From NCBI RefSeq assembly GCF_050613185.1, contig NZ_CP192511.1, forward strand, positions 2,604,001 through 2,668,000: DNA of 64,000 nt, in the 5' to 3' direction. Positions 1-8,483 of this stretch are shown here, one piece after another. The stretch comes from Chelonobacter sp050613185 (lineage in GTDB: Bacteria > Pseudomonadota > Gammaproteobacteria > Enterobacterales > Pasteurellaceae). The notes under the pieces are model-generated. The model had not been told where the DNA came from, searched no databases, and saw nothing but the letters and a program-made list of their open reading frames with translations. The position numbers and the translations under genes are program-made. Position 1 is the first letter of the stretch. Each line of letters opens with the position of its first letter.

Positions 1-182
1 CAGGCTACCACTAATACTTGGTCGGCTTTCGCAACCATGGATTTGTGGCGTAAATGACGTTTACGTTTAGTCGATTTCTTGGTCAAAATATGACGCAAGT
101 GAGATTGTTTACGCTTAAAACCGCCGGAAGCCGTTTTTTTGAAACGCTTCGCAGCACCGCGTACTGTTTTAATTTTTGGCAT
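1..182 (-). CDS. rpmI: 50S ribosomal protein L35 (3' end outside window)
   Basis: Small, very basic ribosomal protein of the large subunit. The visible 60 residues begin MPKIKTVRGAAKRFKKT and run through a Lys/Arg/His-rich middle, as in L35 of about 65 residues, so only the last few residues are missing beyond the left edge. The ATG is preceded by GGAG at a normal distance. It lies 100 bases downstream of infC on the same strand, the usual infC-rpmI-rplT order; rplT would lie outside the window. In enterobacteria L20 represses this operon; no L20 operator was identified here. Confidence 0.93.
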   Translation of the reverse strand, partial: MPKIKTVRGAAKRFKKTASGGFKRKQSHLRHILTKKSTKRKRHLRHKSMVAKADQVLVVA

Positions 183-282
183 AATTGGATTAACTCCGCA
201 TTGTATTATTAATCAATGTAATCAGGCGAATAAAAACGCGTTTGGCTTGCGCCAACCGCACTTTATTACTTGTCGGCGCTGA

Positions 283-822
283 TTACTTCTTCTTCGGCGC
301 AAGCACCATCACCATTTGACGGCCTTCCAGTTTTGACGGAGCGGACTCCACCACGGCGATGTCAGCCAGATCGTTTTTCACGCGTTCCAACACATCGGCA
401 CCGATTTGTTGATGGGCCATTTCACGTCCGCGGAAACGGATTGTGATTTTGGTTTTGTCCCCATCTTCCAGAAAGCGAATCAGGCTGCGTAGTTTTACCT
501 GATAGTCGCCTTCGTCTGTACCAGGACGGAATTTAATTTCCTTAACCTGAACAACTTTTTGCTTTTTCTTTTGCTCTTTCGCCGTCTTGCTTTTTTCGTA
601 AAGGAATTTGCCGTAGTTCATGATCCGGCATACCGGTGGTTCTGCATTCGGACTGATTTCAACCAAATCCAAAGCGGCAGCCTCTGCCATCTCTAGTGCC
701 TGTTGAATACCGACAATCCCAGCCTGTTCACCTTCTGCATCGATCAAGCGAACTTCTTTCACCTTAATCTCGTCATTAATACGATTTGGGCGTTGCGTCT
801 GAACTCGTTTTACCGCTTTAAT
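283..822 (-). CDS. infC: translation initiation factor IF-3, AUU start
   Basis: IF-3 binds the 30S subunit, prevents premature 50S joining and checks start-codon and initiator-tRNA pairing. The 179-residue product has the N-terminal domain with the PNRIN and VEISPNAEPPVCRI motifs, a Lys-rich linker (EQKKKQK) and the C-terminal domain (IKFRPGTDEGDYQVKLR, RFRGREMAHQ). The first GTG in this frame (complement of 760-762) would remove the conserved beginning. Extending to an ATT codon (complement of 820-822) restores KRVQTQRPNRIN and places AGAGGAA 7 bases upstream. An AUU start is the known device by which IF-3 represses its own translation, so I chose it. It is cotranscribed with rpmI. Confidence 0.95.
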   Translation of the reverse strand: MKAVKRVQTQRPNRINDEIKVKEVRLIDAEGEQAGIVGIQQALEMAEAAALDLVEISPNAEPPVCRIMNYGKFLYEKSKTAKEQKKKQKVVQVKEIKFRPGTDEGDYQVKLRSLIRFLEDGDKTKITIRFRGREMAHQQIGADVLERVKNDLADIAVVESAPSKLEGRQMVMVLAPKKK

Positions 823-1000
823 AGTTTTCTTCCTCTAATGAATTTAAGACAGCCCTTACAATCACAACCTAATCATGTAACCAAAGAGCAACCGAAATAA
901 TTTACCGTCTTTTAACCTAAAGACGGCAAAAAAGTGGCGTAGATTTTAAAGAAAAATCAGGCGATATGCAAGGGAATTTTAAGGATTATATGACTTTCCG

Positions 1001-1336
1001 CTACCCGTTCGCTAAGCTTTCGAGAAATGCGATAAAAGCCGTTTTTTGCGGTAGTGTTAACGCTTGCCAATGGCGATCGATTCTGTCGCTATTCCAATCG
1101 GAATCTAACATACAATCCATAAAAAAATAACTGATCGGCGTGTGTAAGAAATTTGCAATACTCACTAGATGGGAAACATTAATTTTATTTGTCCCTCTTT
1201 CATAGCGTGATAATTGTTGTTGTGAAATATCCAATAATTCCGACAATTTTTCTGCCGAAAAACCGCACTCCTTCCGTTTTTGTTGAATTCGCTTTCCAAT
1301 CAAACGATCAACTTCCGTTGGATCTAATTTTGCCAT
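1001..1336 (-). CDS. XRE-family helix-turn-helix regulator
   Basis: A 111-residue DNA-binding protein. Residues about 12-70 form a Cro/C1-type HTH: the segment RIQQKRKECGFSAEKLSELL is followed by the recognition helix around SQQQLSRYERG. A short C-terminal tail of about 45 residues with WQALTLPQKTAFIAFLE may mediate dimerisation. It lies alone between infC and thrS, two genes adjacent in many gamma-proteobacteria. A small membrane protein gene is divergent from it across 160 bases, so the pair may be a regulator and target, but this is only inference. It contains no toxin-like partner domain. Its target and signal are unknown. Confidence 0.8.
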   Translation of the reverse strand: MAKLDPTEVDRLIGKRIQQKRKECGFSAEKLSELLDISQQQLSRYERGTNKINVSHLVSIANFLHTPISYFFMDCMLDSDWNSDRIDRHWQALTLPQKTAFIAFLESLANG

Positions 1337-1496
1337 TTACTGCTATCCAAATTTATTTTACTCACCTATAGACTATTTTTCATGATTTTTACGCTTGAAT
1401 GAACCTCATTTAGGGTGTAGAATCGATAATAATTACTCTCTTACGGACTTTTTACATATAAATTTTGCAAAATTACTATAGGATAAAAAACCTTTC

Positions 1497-1718
1497 ATGC
1501 AAAAGATCAGGGAAATATTGATTCATTTTCTAACTATTGCACTTTACTTTTCTTATGTAATATTGTGTATTGTTTTTCCTGTTTATGCCGTTGTTAAAGA
1601 TGTCGAAAATGACGAAATTATATGGGCGGTTGTTGATTTGCTGCTTTTTATTCCAATTGGAGCAATTCGCGGACTAATGTATTTTTTCACCTCCTTCATT
1701 CATGGTATATATATGTAA
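1497..1718 (+). CDS. small two-helix membrane protein, unknown function
   Basis: A predicted protein of 73 residues that I do not recognise. Two hydrophobic stretches, about residues 8-33 and 43-62, are separated by an acidic loop (VKDVENDE), consistent with a hairpin in the inner membrane. AGGA lies upstream of the ATG with a rather long spacer, so the start is plausible but not strong. The surrounding sequence is AT-rich. It is divergent from the XRE regulator. It could be an orphan membrane peptide or a chance reading frame; length and clear hydrophobic pattern favour a gene. Confidence 0.5.
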   Translation: MQKIREILIHFLTIALYFSYVILCIVFPVYAVVKDVENDEIIWAVVDLLLFIPIGAIRGLMYFFTSFIHGIYM

Positions 1719-1861
1719 ATCGAATCCGCTTGTCTCATGTGATTATAAAAAATACAACGTTTTTTGTGCTGTGATAAATCAAGCACTGCGTATAAAGTGC
1801 GGTGGTTATTGCCATTGGCAGGATGATGGTTGCGCTTTTATAGATGTTATCAATTCAACAT

Positions 1862-1890
1862 AAAAAAAGGCAAGCCAAACTTGCCTTTTT
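1862..1890 (-). terminator. rho-independent terminator of thrS
   Basis: Perfect 11-base arms (AAAAAGGCAAG and CTTGCCTTTTT) around a five-base loop. Read on the minus strand it ends in a run of seven T, 18 bases after the thrS stop. This separates thrS transcription from infC. Confidence 0.85.
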
Positions 1891-1907
1891 CCATCGAATC
1901 AAAGAAA

Positions 1908-3839
1908 TTATACTTCGCCCAACAATTTCAGTTCACGGCTGTGAACTTGATTTTTCAGCAGTTGGGTGAATTCATCAATGGTGAATGTGCCCAAGTCTTG
2001 CCCTTTACGGGTGCGCACCGCCACTTTACCGGCTTCGATTTCTTTGTCGCCGCAAACAAGCATATACGGCACGCGGCGTAGGGTGTGTTCGCGGATTTTG
2101 AAACCGATTTTTTCATTACGCAGATCCGATTTCACACGCAAGCCTGCTTCAGACAGGGTTTTGACCACGTTTTGCACATAATCCGCTTGCGAATCGGTGA
2201 TGTTCATCACCACCGCTTGCACCGGCGCGAGCCATGACGGGAAGAAACCGGCGTATTCTTCGGTGATAATGCCGATAAAACGTTCGATTGAACCCAAAAT
2301 CGCGCGGTGGATCATCACCGGCACTTTGCGCTCGTTGTCTTCCGCCACATAAGAGGCGTTCAAACGACCCGGCAAGGCGAAATCCAGTTGGATTGTGCCG
2401 CATTGCCATTCCCGATCTAAACAATCACGCAAGGCAAATTCGATTTTCGGCCCGTAGAATGCGCCTTCGCCCTCTTGAATTTCATAAGCTAAGCCGTTAT
2501 GTTTCAGCGCATTTGCCAACCCTTCTTCGGCTTTGTCCCAAATCTCGTCGGAACCGATACGGCTTTCCGGACGGGTCGAGAGTTTAACCTGAATATTGGT
2601 GAAACCAAAGGTGCTGTAAATGTCGTATACCATGCGGATACACGAAGTCACTTCGCTTTCCACCTGATCTTCGGTACAGAAAATATGCGCGTCGTCTTGG
2701 GTGAAGCCGCGCACGCGCATTAAACCGTGCAACGAGCCGGACGGTTCGTTACGGTGGCAAGAACCGAATTCCGCCATACGCAACGGCAAATCGCGGTACG
2801 ATTTCAAGCCCTGATTGAAAATTTGCACGTGTCCCGGGCAGTTCATCGGCTTAATCGCATATTCGCGGTTTTCCGATTGGGTGGTGAACATCAAGTCGGC
2901 GTAGTTTTGCCAGTGTCCGGTTTTTTCCCACAACACCCGATCCATCATAAACGGACCTTTCACTTCTTGATAATCGTATTGTTTCAATTTGGTACGCACG
3001 AACGTTTCCAATTCGCGGAAAATCGTCCAGCCGTCGTTGTGCCAAAATACCATGCCCGGCGCTTCTTCCTGCATATGGTACAGATCCAACGCTTTGCCGA
3101 TTTTACGGTGATCGCGCTTCGCCGCTTCTTCCAAACGTTGCAAATAAGCCGCCAGTTGCTTTTTATCCGCCCATGCCGTGCCGTAAATCCGTTGCAGCAT
3201 TTTGTTGTCGCTGTTGCCGCGCCAATATGCGCCTGCCACTTTTTGTAATTTGAAGTGGTGGCAGAATTTCATATTCGGAACGTGCGGCCCACGGCACATA
3301 TCAATGTATTCTTCATGATGATACAACGCCGGCGTTGCGGTTTTTTCGATATTTTCGTCTAAAATCGCCAGTTTGTATTCTTCACCGCGGGCTTTAAAGG
3401 TGTCGTAGGCTTGCTGCCAACTGACCACTTTTTTCACCACGTCGTAATCGGTTTTCGCCAGTTCGAGCATGCGTTTTTCGATCGCGTCCAAATCGTCTTG
3501 ATTCAAAGTGCGGTCAAGATCCACATCATAATAGAAACCGTTGTCAATCGTCGGGCCGATTGCCATTTTCACATTTGGGAACAGTTGTTTGATTGCGTGC
3601 CCCAGTAAGTGCGCGCATGAGTGGCGGATAATTTCCAAGCCGTCTTCGTCTTTGGCGGTGATGATTTCCAGGGTGCTGTCTTCGCTGATCAGATCCACCG
3701 CGTCTTTACGCACGCCGTTCACGCGCCCCGCAATAGTCGCTTTGGCAAGCCCTGCGCCGATACTTTGCGCCACCTCGAATACGGAAACAGGATTATCGAA
3801 CTGACGTTGTGAGCCGTCAGGTAAAGTAATAATTGGCAT
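1908..3839 (-). CDS. thrS: threonine--tRNA ligase
   Basis: Charges tRNA-Thr with threonine. The 643-residue product has an N-terminal TGS domain (MPIITLPDGSQRQF), an editing domain carrying the HSCAHLLGHA and CRGPHVPN motifs, a class II catalytic core and a C-terminal anticodon-binding domain. Zinc ligands are visible as the Cys in NCPGH, the His in HRNEPSG and the His in HRAILGS. The frame is open 32 codons further upstream, but the ATG at 3839 matches the family N-terminus and has AAGGAC at good spacing, so the longer start is rejected. Unlike in E. coli it is not directly joined to infC. About 260 bases of leader lie upstream; enterobacterial thrS is autoregulated by a tRNA-like leader, which I could not confirm here. 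Confidence 0.97.
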   Translation of the reverse strand: MPIITLPDGSQRQFDNPVSVFEVAQSIGAGLAKATIAGRVNGVRKDAVDLISEDSTLEIITAKDEDGLEIIRHSCAHLLGHAIKQLFPNVKMAIGPTIDNGFYYDVDLDRTLNQDDLDAIEKRMLELAKTDYDVVKKVVSWQQAYDTFKARGEEYKLAILDENIEKTATPALYHHEEYIDMCRGPHVPNMKFCHHFKLQKVAGAYWRGNSDNKMLQRIYGTAWADKKQLAAYLQRLEEAAKRDHRKIGKALDLYHMQEEAPGMVFWHNDGWTIFRELETFVRTKLKQYDYQEVKGPFMMDRVLWEKTGHWQNYADLMFTTQSENREYAIKPMNCPGHVQIFNQGLKSYRDLPLRMAEFGSCHRNEPSGSLHGLMRVRGFTQDDAHIFCTEDQVESEVTSCIRMVYDIYSTFGFTNIQVKLSTRPESRIGSDEIWDKAEEGLANALKHNGLAYEIQEGEGAFYGPKIEFALRDCLDREWQCGTIQLDFALPGRLNASYVAEDNERKVPVMIHRAILGSIERFIGIITEEYAGFFPSWLAPVQAVVMNITDSQADYVQNVVKTLSEAGLRVKSDLRNEKIGFKIREHTLRRVPYMLVCGDKEIEAGKVAVRTRKGQDLGTFTIDEFTQLLKNQVHSRELKLLGEV

Positions 3840-4104
3840 AAATTTGTCCTTACAGTGGTCGCCCATACGCCAGGCGACTTGTTTAAAATGAATGGTTGTT
3901 AAAATCAGTTTATTTTTCGCACCTACTCTGTGCAAAAACCTATTCTGTGTAAAAAATAGGGCGGTAGTTTAGCAGATATGCCAAATGATTACCATCATCG
4001 ACAATAACTCCGGCAAAATTGCTAATGTTTGAGCCAAATCACAGTAAAATCAAGCCATTCTGGCTAAGATAGGTTAACAGGCGACCAAAACCAAGGAGTA
4101 AATG

Positions 4105-4962
4105 ATGTGGAAAGCAATTTCTCAGCTGTTGGCTGAACAATTCGGTTCTTACTACACGATTAAATCCAAAACGCCTGTTGCGGACGGCGAAATGCATCAG
4201 GCTTGGATTATTGATGACGGTAATATACCGGTTTTTGTCAAAGTAAATGACAAAACCTATCGCTCGATGTTCCGCACCGAAGCCGATCAATTAACGTTAT
4301 TAGCCAAGAGCGGTACGGTGCGTGTGCCGCGGGTTTACGGCGTAGGTTGTGCCGAAAACGTCAGTTTTATTCTCCTAGAGTCTTTATCACTATCCCCGTT
4401 GCCAAGCAATAAAATGGCAGAGTTAGGCGCACAGTTGGCGGCGTTGCACAGCAATAGCAACAACCAAGAATACGGTTTTGATTACGACACCTGGCTTGGT
4501 CCGGTGTATCAACCCAATGCATGGTCAAAAAATTGGTCAACCTTTTTCAGTGAAAACCGAATCGGTTGGCAGTTGCAATTATGCAGAGAAAAAGGGATTG
4601 AATTCGGACGGTTTGAAGACATTATTTCCTCGGTCTGCTTCCATCTTGCCAAATATCAGCCTGTGCCCGCACTGTTGCACGGGGCGTTCTACCATAAAAA
4701 TTTCGGTATTTGTGATAACGAAATCGTGCTGTTTGATCCGGCATGTTATTGGGGCGATTCGGAGTGTGATTTGGCTCTGTTTGAGCTGTTTACACCAATG
4801 CCGAGCGAATTTTATCAAGCCTACAACGGCATTAATCCGGTTGATAACGGTTATCGGCAACGTAAAAGCATTTATCAGCTTTATTACCTGCTCAATTTTA
4901 GCCACCGCTTTGGCGGCAATTATATTGAACAGGCGGCGGATCTGATTAAGTTATTGGATTAA
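4105..4962 (+). CDS. fructosamine kinase-like protein (YniA family), catalytic Asp replaced
   Basis: Belongs to the fructosamine/ketosamine-3-kinase family, which phosphorylates sugars attached to protein amines so that the adduct falls off. The 285-residue sequence matches YniA end to end: MWKAISQLL start, FVKVND with the ATP-binding Lys, a bilobal kinase fold, and FDPACYWGDSECDLA with the metal-binding Asp at about residue 211. The catalytic loop, usually HGDLWSGN, reads HGAFYHKN, so the catalytic-base Asp is Ala at residue 194. Activity may therefore be lost or altered. Two ATGs lie in a row at 4102 and 4105; the second fits the family start and the AAGGAG spacing. Its stop overlaps the metR stop by 4 bases in convergent orientation. 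Confidence 0.88.
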   Translation: MWKAISQLLAEQFGSYYTIKSKTPVADGEMHQAWIIDDGNIPVFVKVNDKTYRSMFRTEADQLTLLAKSGTVRVPRVYGVGCAENVSFILLESLSLSPLPSNKMAELGAQLAALHSNSNNQEYGFDYDTWLGPVYQPNAWSKNWSTFFSENRIGWQLQLCREKGIEFGRFEDIISSVCFHLAKYQPVPALLHGAFYHKNFGICDNEIVLFDPACYWGDSECDLALFELFTPMPSEFYQAYNGINPVDNGYRQRKSIYQLYYLLNFSHRFGGNYIEQAADLIKLLD

Positions 4963-5885
4963 TCCAACACCGACAAGCCCGGTAAGGTGGAAAAACTTTG
5001 CGATTTGACGGTGTGATAAAAATCCTGCACAAAGGCGGTGTTGACATCACTTTCGCGCACCGCCGCATACAGCTCGCTTTGCAAGCCGTTATCGGTGATT
5101 TTGCGCGCCACCACATAACCGCGCTCCAAGTACGGTAATACCGCCCAATACGGCAGTGCTGCGATACCGCGCTTACTGGCGACCAGCTGAATAATCGCAA
5201 TCGTCAGTTCGCTGGTGCGGCGTGCCGGATTGATCCCTTGCGGATAAAGCACTTTACGCAACAAATCCAACATATCGTCCGGCACGGGGTAAGTAATCAG
5301 GGTTTCGTCGGCAAAATCTTCCGCCTGCCACACCGCTTTTGCCGCAAGCGGATGATCTTTCGAACAAATCCCGACCATTTCATAACCAAATAGCGATTGG
5401 TGCACAACTCCCGCGGTCTCTTCCACTTCCGACACAATCGCCCAGTCCGCGCGGTGGGTCAGCAATAATCCGAGCGTATCGGTGTGAAAACCAGACACAA
5501 TATCCAACTCGACCAAAGGCCAATTTTGGCGGAACGAATCCATCGCCGGCATTAACCAGTCAAAGCAGGTGTGGCATTCGACTGCAATCCGCAACTGCCC
5601 TGCGTCGCCCTCTTTCACCCGCACCAAATCCAACTCTGCGTCCACCACCTTCGGCAAAATATCATAGGCGAGCTTGATTAAGCGCTCCCCGGCAGCGGTG
5701 AAATGTAACGGTTGGGTTTTACGCTCAAACAGGGTGAGACCATACTGCTCTTCCAACAGTTTGATTTGATGGGAAAGTGCAGATTGGGTGAGGTAAATCC
5801 GTTTGGCGGCAAGCGACACACTGCCGGTTTCTTTCAATGCAATCAGCGTTTTTAAATGACGGAGTTCTAAAAATATCGGCTTCAT
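4959..5885 (-). CDS. metR: LysR-type regulator of methionine genes MetR
   Basis: MetR activates metE and other methionine genes with homocysteine as co-inducer. The 308-residue protein has an N-terminal winged HTH (about residues 8-65; LAAKRIYLTQSALSHQIKLLE) and a periplasmic-binding-like effector domain beginning near LRIAVECHTC, closely like MetR. It is divergent from metE across 131 bases, the classic arrangement, and the shared region contains a MetJ-like operator. The ATG at 5885 is the only sensible start. Its 3' end overlaps the convergent YniA-like gene by 4 bases. Confidence 0.92.
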   Translation of the reverse strand: MKPIFLELRHLKTLIALKETGSVSLAAKRIYLTQSALSHQIKLLEEQYGLTLFERKTQPLHFTAAGERLIKLAYDILPKVVDAELDLVRVKEGDAGQLRIAVECHTCFDWLMPAMDSFRQNWPLVELDIVSGFHTDTLGLLLTHRADWAIVSEVEETAGVVHQSLFGYEMVGICSKDHPLAAKAVWQAEDFADETLITYPVPDDMLDLLRKVLYPQGINPARRTSELTIAIIQLVASKRGIAALPYWAVLPYLERGYVVARKITDNGLQSELYAAVRESDVNTAFVQDFYHTVKSQSFSTLPGLSVLD

Positions 5886-5960
5886 TAAAATTATTCATCA
5901 TCTCTGTGAAAATTATGAGTTTGCATAATATACTAAAATCCGTCATCCTGCATCTCAGAT

Positions 5961-5976
5961 AGCCATTTAGACGGCT
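5961..5976. promoter_or_regulatory. MetJ operator in the metR-metE intergenic region
   Basis: AGACGGCT at 5969-5976 differs by one base from the MetJ half-box AGACGTCT. The preceding 8-mer AGCCATTT matches at five of eight positions, giving tandem Met boxes. MetJ with S-adenosylmethionine is expected to repress here. The operator lies 40 bases before the metE ATG. A stronger copy precedes metF in this window. Confidence 0.65.
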
Positions 5977-6016
5977 ATTTAAGAATAAATCAGTTTAAAT
6001 ATCGGGAGAAACCATC

Positions 6017-8281
6017 ATGACAACATTTCATTTAGCCGGCTTTCCGCGCGTAGGCGCAAAACGTGAATTAAAATTTGCTCAAGAACGTTATTGGCGCAAA
6101 GAGTTGGCAGAGCAAGATCTGCTCGACATCGCCAAAGCCTTGCGTGAGAAAAACTGGCGACACCAAGCCGCCGCCAACGCAGATTACGTGGCGGTAGCCG
6201 ATTTTACTTTCTATGATCATATTTTGGATCTGCAAGTGGCGACCGGCGCAATTCCGGCACGTTTCGGCTTCGACAGCAGCAATTTGAGCTTAGAACAATT
6301 CTTCCAACTGGCGCGCGGCAATGCGGAACAGCACGCCATCGAAATGACAAAATGGTTCGACACCAACTATCACTACCTTGTGCCTGAATTCCATAAAAAC
6401 AGCGAATTCAAAGCCAATCCGGCACACTATGTACAACAACTGCAAGAAGCACAAGCGCTAGGCTTAAAAGCCAAACCGACCATTGTCGGCCCGATCACGT
6501 TCTTATGGTTAGGCAAAGAAAAAGGCAAAGAGGCGTTTAACCGTTTGGCGTTGTTGGACAAACTCTTACCTGTTTACGAAGAAATCCTGACCGCACTGGT
6601 ACAAGCCGGTGCAGAATGGATTCAAATTGATGAACCGGCTTTAACCGTCGACCTGCCGGCGGAGTGGATTGCGGCATTTAAACCGACTTATGAAAGATTG
6701 GCAAAACTGCAAGCCAAATTATTGCTTGCCACCTATTTCGGTTCAGTTGCCGAGCATGCCGATTTATTAAAAAGCTTGCCGGTTGCCGGCTTGCATGTGG
6801 ATTTGGTGCGCGCACCGCAACAATTGGCGGCGTTTGAAGATTATGGCAACGTGTTGTCTGTCGGGGTGATTGACGGGCGTAATATCTGGCGTGCAAACCT
6901 CAACAAGGTGTTAGACGTGGTTGAGCCGTTAAAAGCCAAATTGGGCGAAAAGCTGTGGATCGCACCAAGCTGCTCGCTGTTACACACGCCATTTGACTTG
7001 GAAGTGGAAACCCAATTAGACAAAGATCTCTATTCATGGTTAGCCTTTAGCTTGCAAAAAATCCAAGAGTTGAATGTGATTAAACAGGCATTAAATAACG
7101 GTCGCGCCAGTGTTGAAACCGCACTTGCCGCAAGCCAAGCCGCTGCCGACGCACGCGCCGCTTCAAGCGTGATCCACCGCCCTGAAGTTGCCGCCCGTTT
7201 AGCCTCGCTGCCAGCCAATGCGGATCAACGTCAATCGCCGTTTTCCGAGCGGATTAAGTTACAACAAGCGTGGTTAAACCTACCGCTGTTGCCAACCACC
7301 AATATCGGCTCGTTCCCACAAACCACTGAAATTCGCCACGCCCGTGCCAACTTCAAAAAAGGGGCGATTTCAGCGGCGGAATACGAAGCGGCGATGAAAA
7401 AAGAGATCGCCTATGTGGTTGAACAACAAGAAAAATTGGATTTAGATGTGTTGGTGCACGGTGAAGCCGAACGTAACGACATGGTGGAATATTTCGGCGA
7501 ATTGTTAGACGGTTTTGCCTTCACCAAATTCGGTTGGGTGCAAAGCTACGGCAGCCGTTGCGTGAAACCGCCGGTGATTTTCGGTGATGTGGTGCGCCCA
7601 AATCCGATGACCGTTTCATGGTCCACTTACGCCCAAAGCCTGACCCAAAAACCGATGAAAGGCATGTTGACCGGGCCGGTGACGATTTTGCAATGGTCTT
7701 TCGTGCGTAACGACATCGAACGTTCAACCGTATGTAAACAAATTGCACTGGCGTTAAACGATGAGGTATTGGATCTGGAAAAAGCCGGTATCAAAATTAT
7801 CCAAATCGACGAACCGGCAATCCGTGAAGGTTTACCGTTGAAACGTGCCGACTGGAACGATTACCTCGATTGGGCGTGCGAATCATTCCGCTTGTCCTCT
7901 TTCGGTGCGCAGGATTCGACGCAAATCCATACTCATATGTGTTATTCCGAGTTCAACGATATTCTGCCGGCAATCGCAGGCATGGACGCAGACGTGATCA
8001 CCATCGAAACCTCGCGTTCCGATATGGAATTGCTGACCGCCTTCGGTGATTTCAAATACCCGAACGACATCGGACCGGGCGTGTACGATATTCACAGCCC
8101 ACGCGTCCCGACTGCGGCGGAGATCGAGCATTTGCTACGCAAAGCATTAGACGTCATCCCTGCCGAACGGTTGTGGGTCAATCCGGATTGCGGTTTGAAA
8201 ACCCGCGCATGGCCGGAAACCAACGCCGCGTTGGAAGTGATGGTCAACGTCACCAAAAAACTGCGTGCCGAGTTAAACTAA
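6017..8281 (+). CDS. metE: cobalamin-independent methionine synthase
   Basis: Transfers the methyl group of 5-methyltetrahydropteroyl-glutamate to homocysteine, the last step of methionine synthesis. The 754-residue protein has the two related barrel domains of MetE. Zinc ligands are visible as His640 and Cys642 (IHTHMCYSEF), Glu664 (TIETSRSD) and Cys725 (NPDCGLKTR). The ATG follows GGGAGAA at good spacing. It is divergent from metR and controlled by the intervening region with a MetJ-like operator. The methyl donor is made by MetF, encoded about 34 kb away in this window. Confidence 0.98.
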   Translation: MTTFHLAGFPRVGAKRELKFAQERYWRKELAEQDLLDIAKALREKNWRHQAAANADYVAVADFTFYDHILDLQVATGAIPARFGFDSSNLSLEQFFQLARGNAEQHAIEMTKWFDTNYHYLVPEFHKNSEFKANPAHYVQQLQEAQALGLKAKPTIVGPITFLWLGKEKGKEAFNRLALLDKLLPVYEEILTALVQAGAEWIQIDEPALTVDLPAEWIAAFKPTYERLAKLQAKLLLATYFGSVAEHADLLKSLPVAGLHVDLVRAPQQLAAFEDYGNVLSVGVIDGRNIWRANLNKVLDVVEPLKAKLGEKLWIAPSCSLLHTPFDLEVETQLDKDLYSWLAFSLQKIQELNVIKQALNNGRASVETALAASQAAADARAASSVIHRPEVAARLASLPANADQRQSPFSERIKLQQAWLNLPLLPTTNIGSFPQTTEIRHARANFKKGAISAAEYEAAMKKEIAYVVEQQEKLDLDVLVHGEAERNDMVEYFGELLDGFAFTKFGWVQSYGSRCVKPPVIFGDVVRPNPMTVSWSTYAQSLTQKPMKGMLTGPVTILQWSFVRNDIERSTVCKQIALALNDEVLDLEKAGIKIIQIDEPAIREGLPLKRADWNDYLDWACESFRLSSFGAQDSTQIHTHMCYSEFNDILPAIAGMDADVITIETSRSDMELLTAFGDFKYPNDIGPGVYDIHSPRVPTAAEIEHLLRKALDVIPAERLWVNPDCGLKTRAWPETNAALEVMVNVTKKLRAELN

Positions 8282-8292
8282 AACACAGCAAA

Positions 8293-8325
8293 ACCGCACT
8301 TTGAGTTTAAAATGCAAAGTGCGGT
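8293..8325. repeat. inverted pair of uptake signal sequences after metE
   Basis: ACCGCACTTTG and CAAAGTGCGGT form an 11-base perfect stem around an 11-base loop 12 bases after the metE stop. It is an uptake-signal pair able to form a hairpin; the real T-tailed terminator follows at 8335. Confidence 0.8.
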
Positions 8326-8334
8326 CTGAACCAC

Positions 8335-8370
8335 AAAACCATCGCAGTGGATTGATTGCGATGGTTTTTT
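8335..8370 (+). terminator. rho-independent terminator of metE
   Basis: Twelve-base perfect arms (AAAACCATCGCA and TGCGATGGTTTT) with a 10-base loop, continuing into a T run. It closes the metE transcript before lysC. Confidence 0.85.
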
Positions 8371-8483
8371 ATTATGGCGCGTTTTAGTTGTGGATTTTTT
8401 ACATAAAAATGGCAAACTACAAAAGAATAAAAACACAACACTTAACAACATTAACCTTAACTTTAACTACAGGAACTCAAACC

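Noticed and set aside
703..900. Plus-strand open frame across the infC start
   Set aside because: It overlaps the conserved infC 5' end on the opposite strand and has no RBS or family resemblance.
2727..3248. 173-codon plus-strand frame inside thrS
   Set aside because: Antisense to the conserved synthetase core; composition mirrors the coding strand, so it is a shadow.
8388..8483. Longer lysC N-terminus
   Set aside because: AK-III enzymes begin near the ATG at 8484, which has its own RBS; the extension is low-complexity. Kept as a finding, not as coding sequence.
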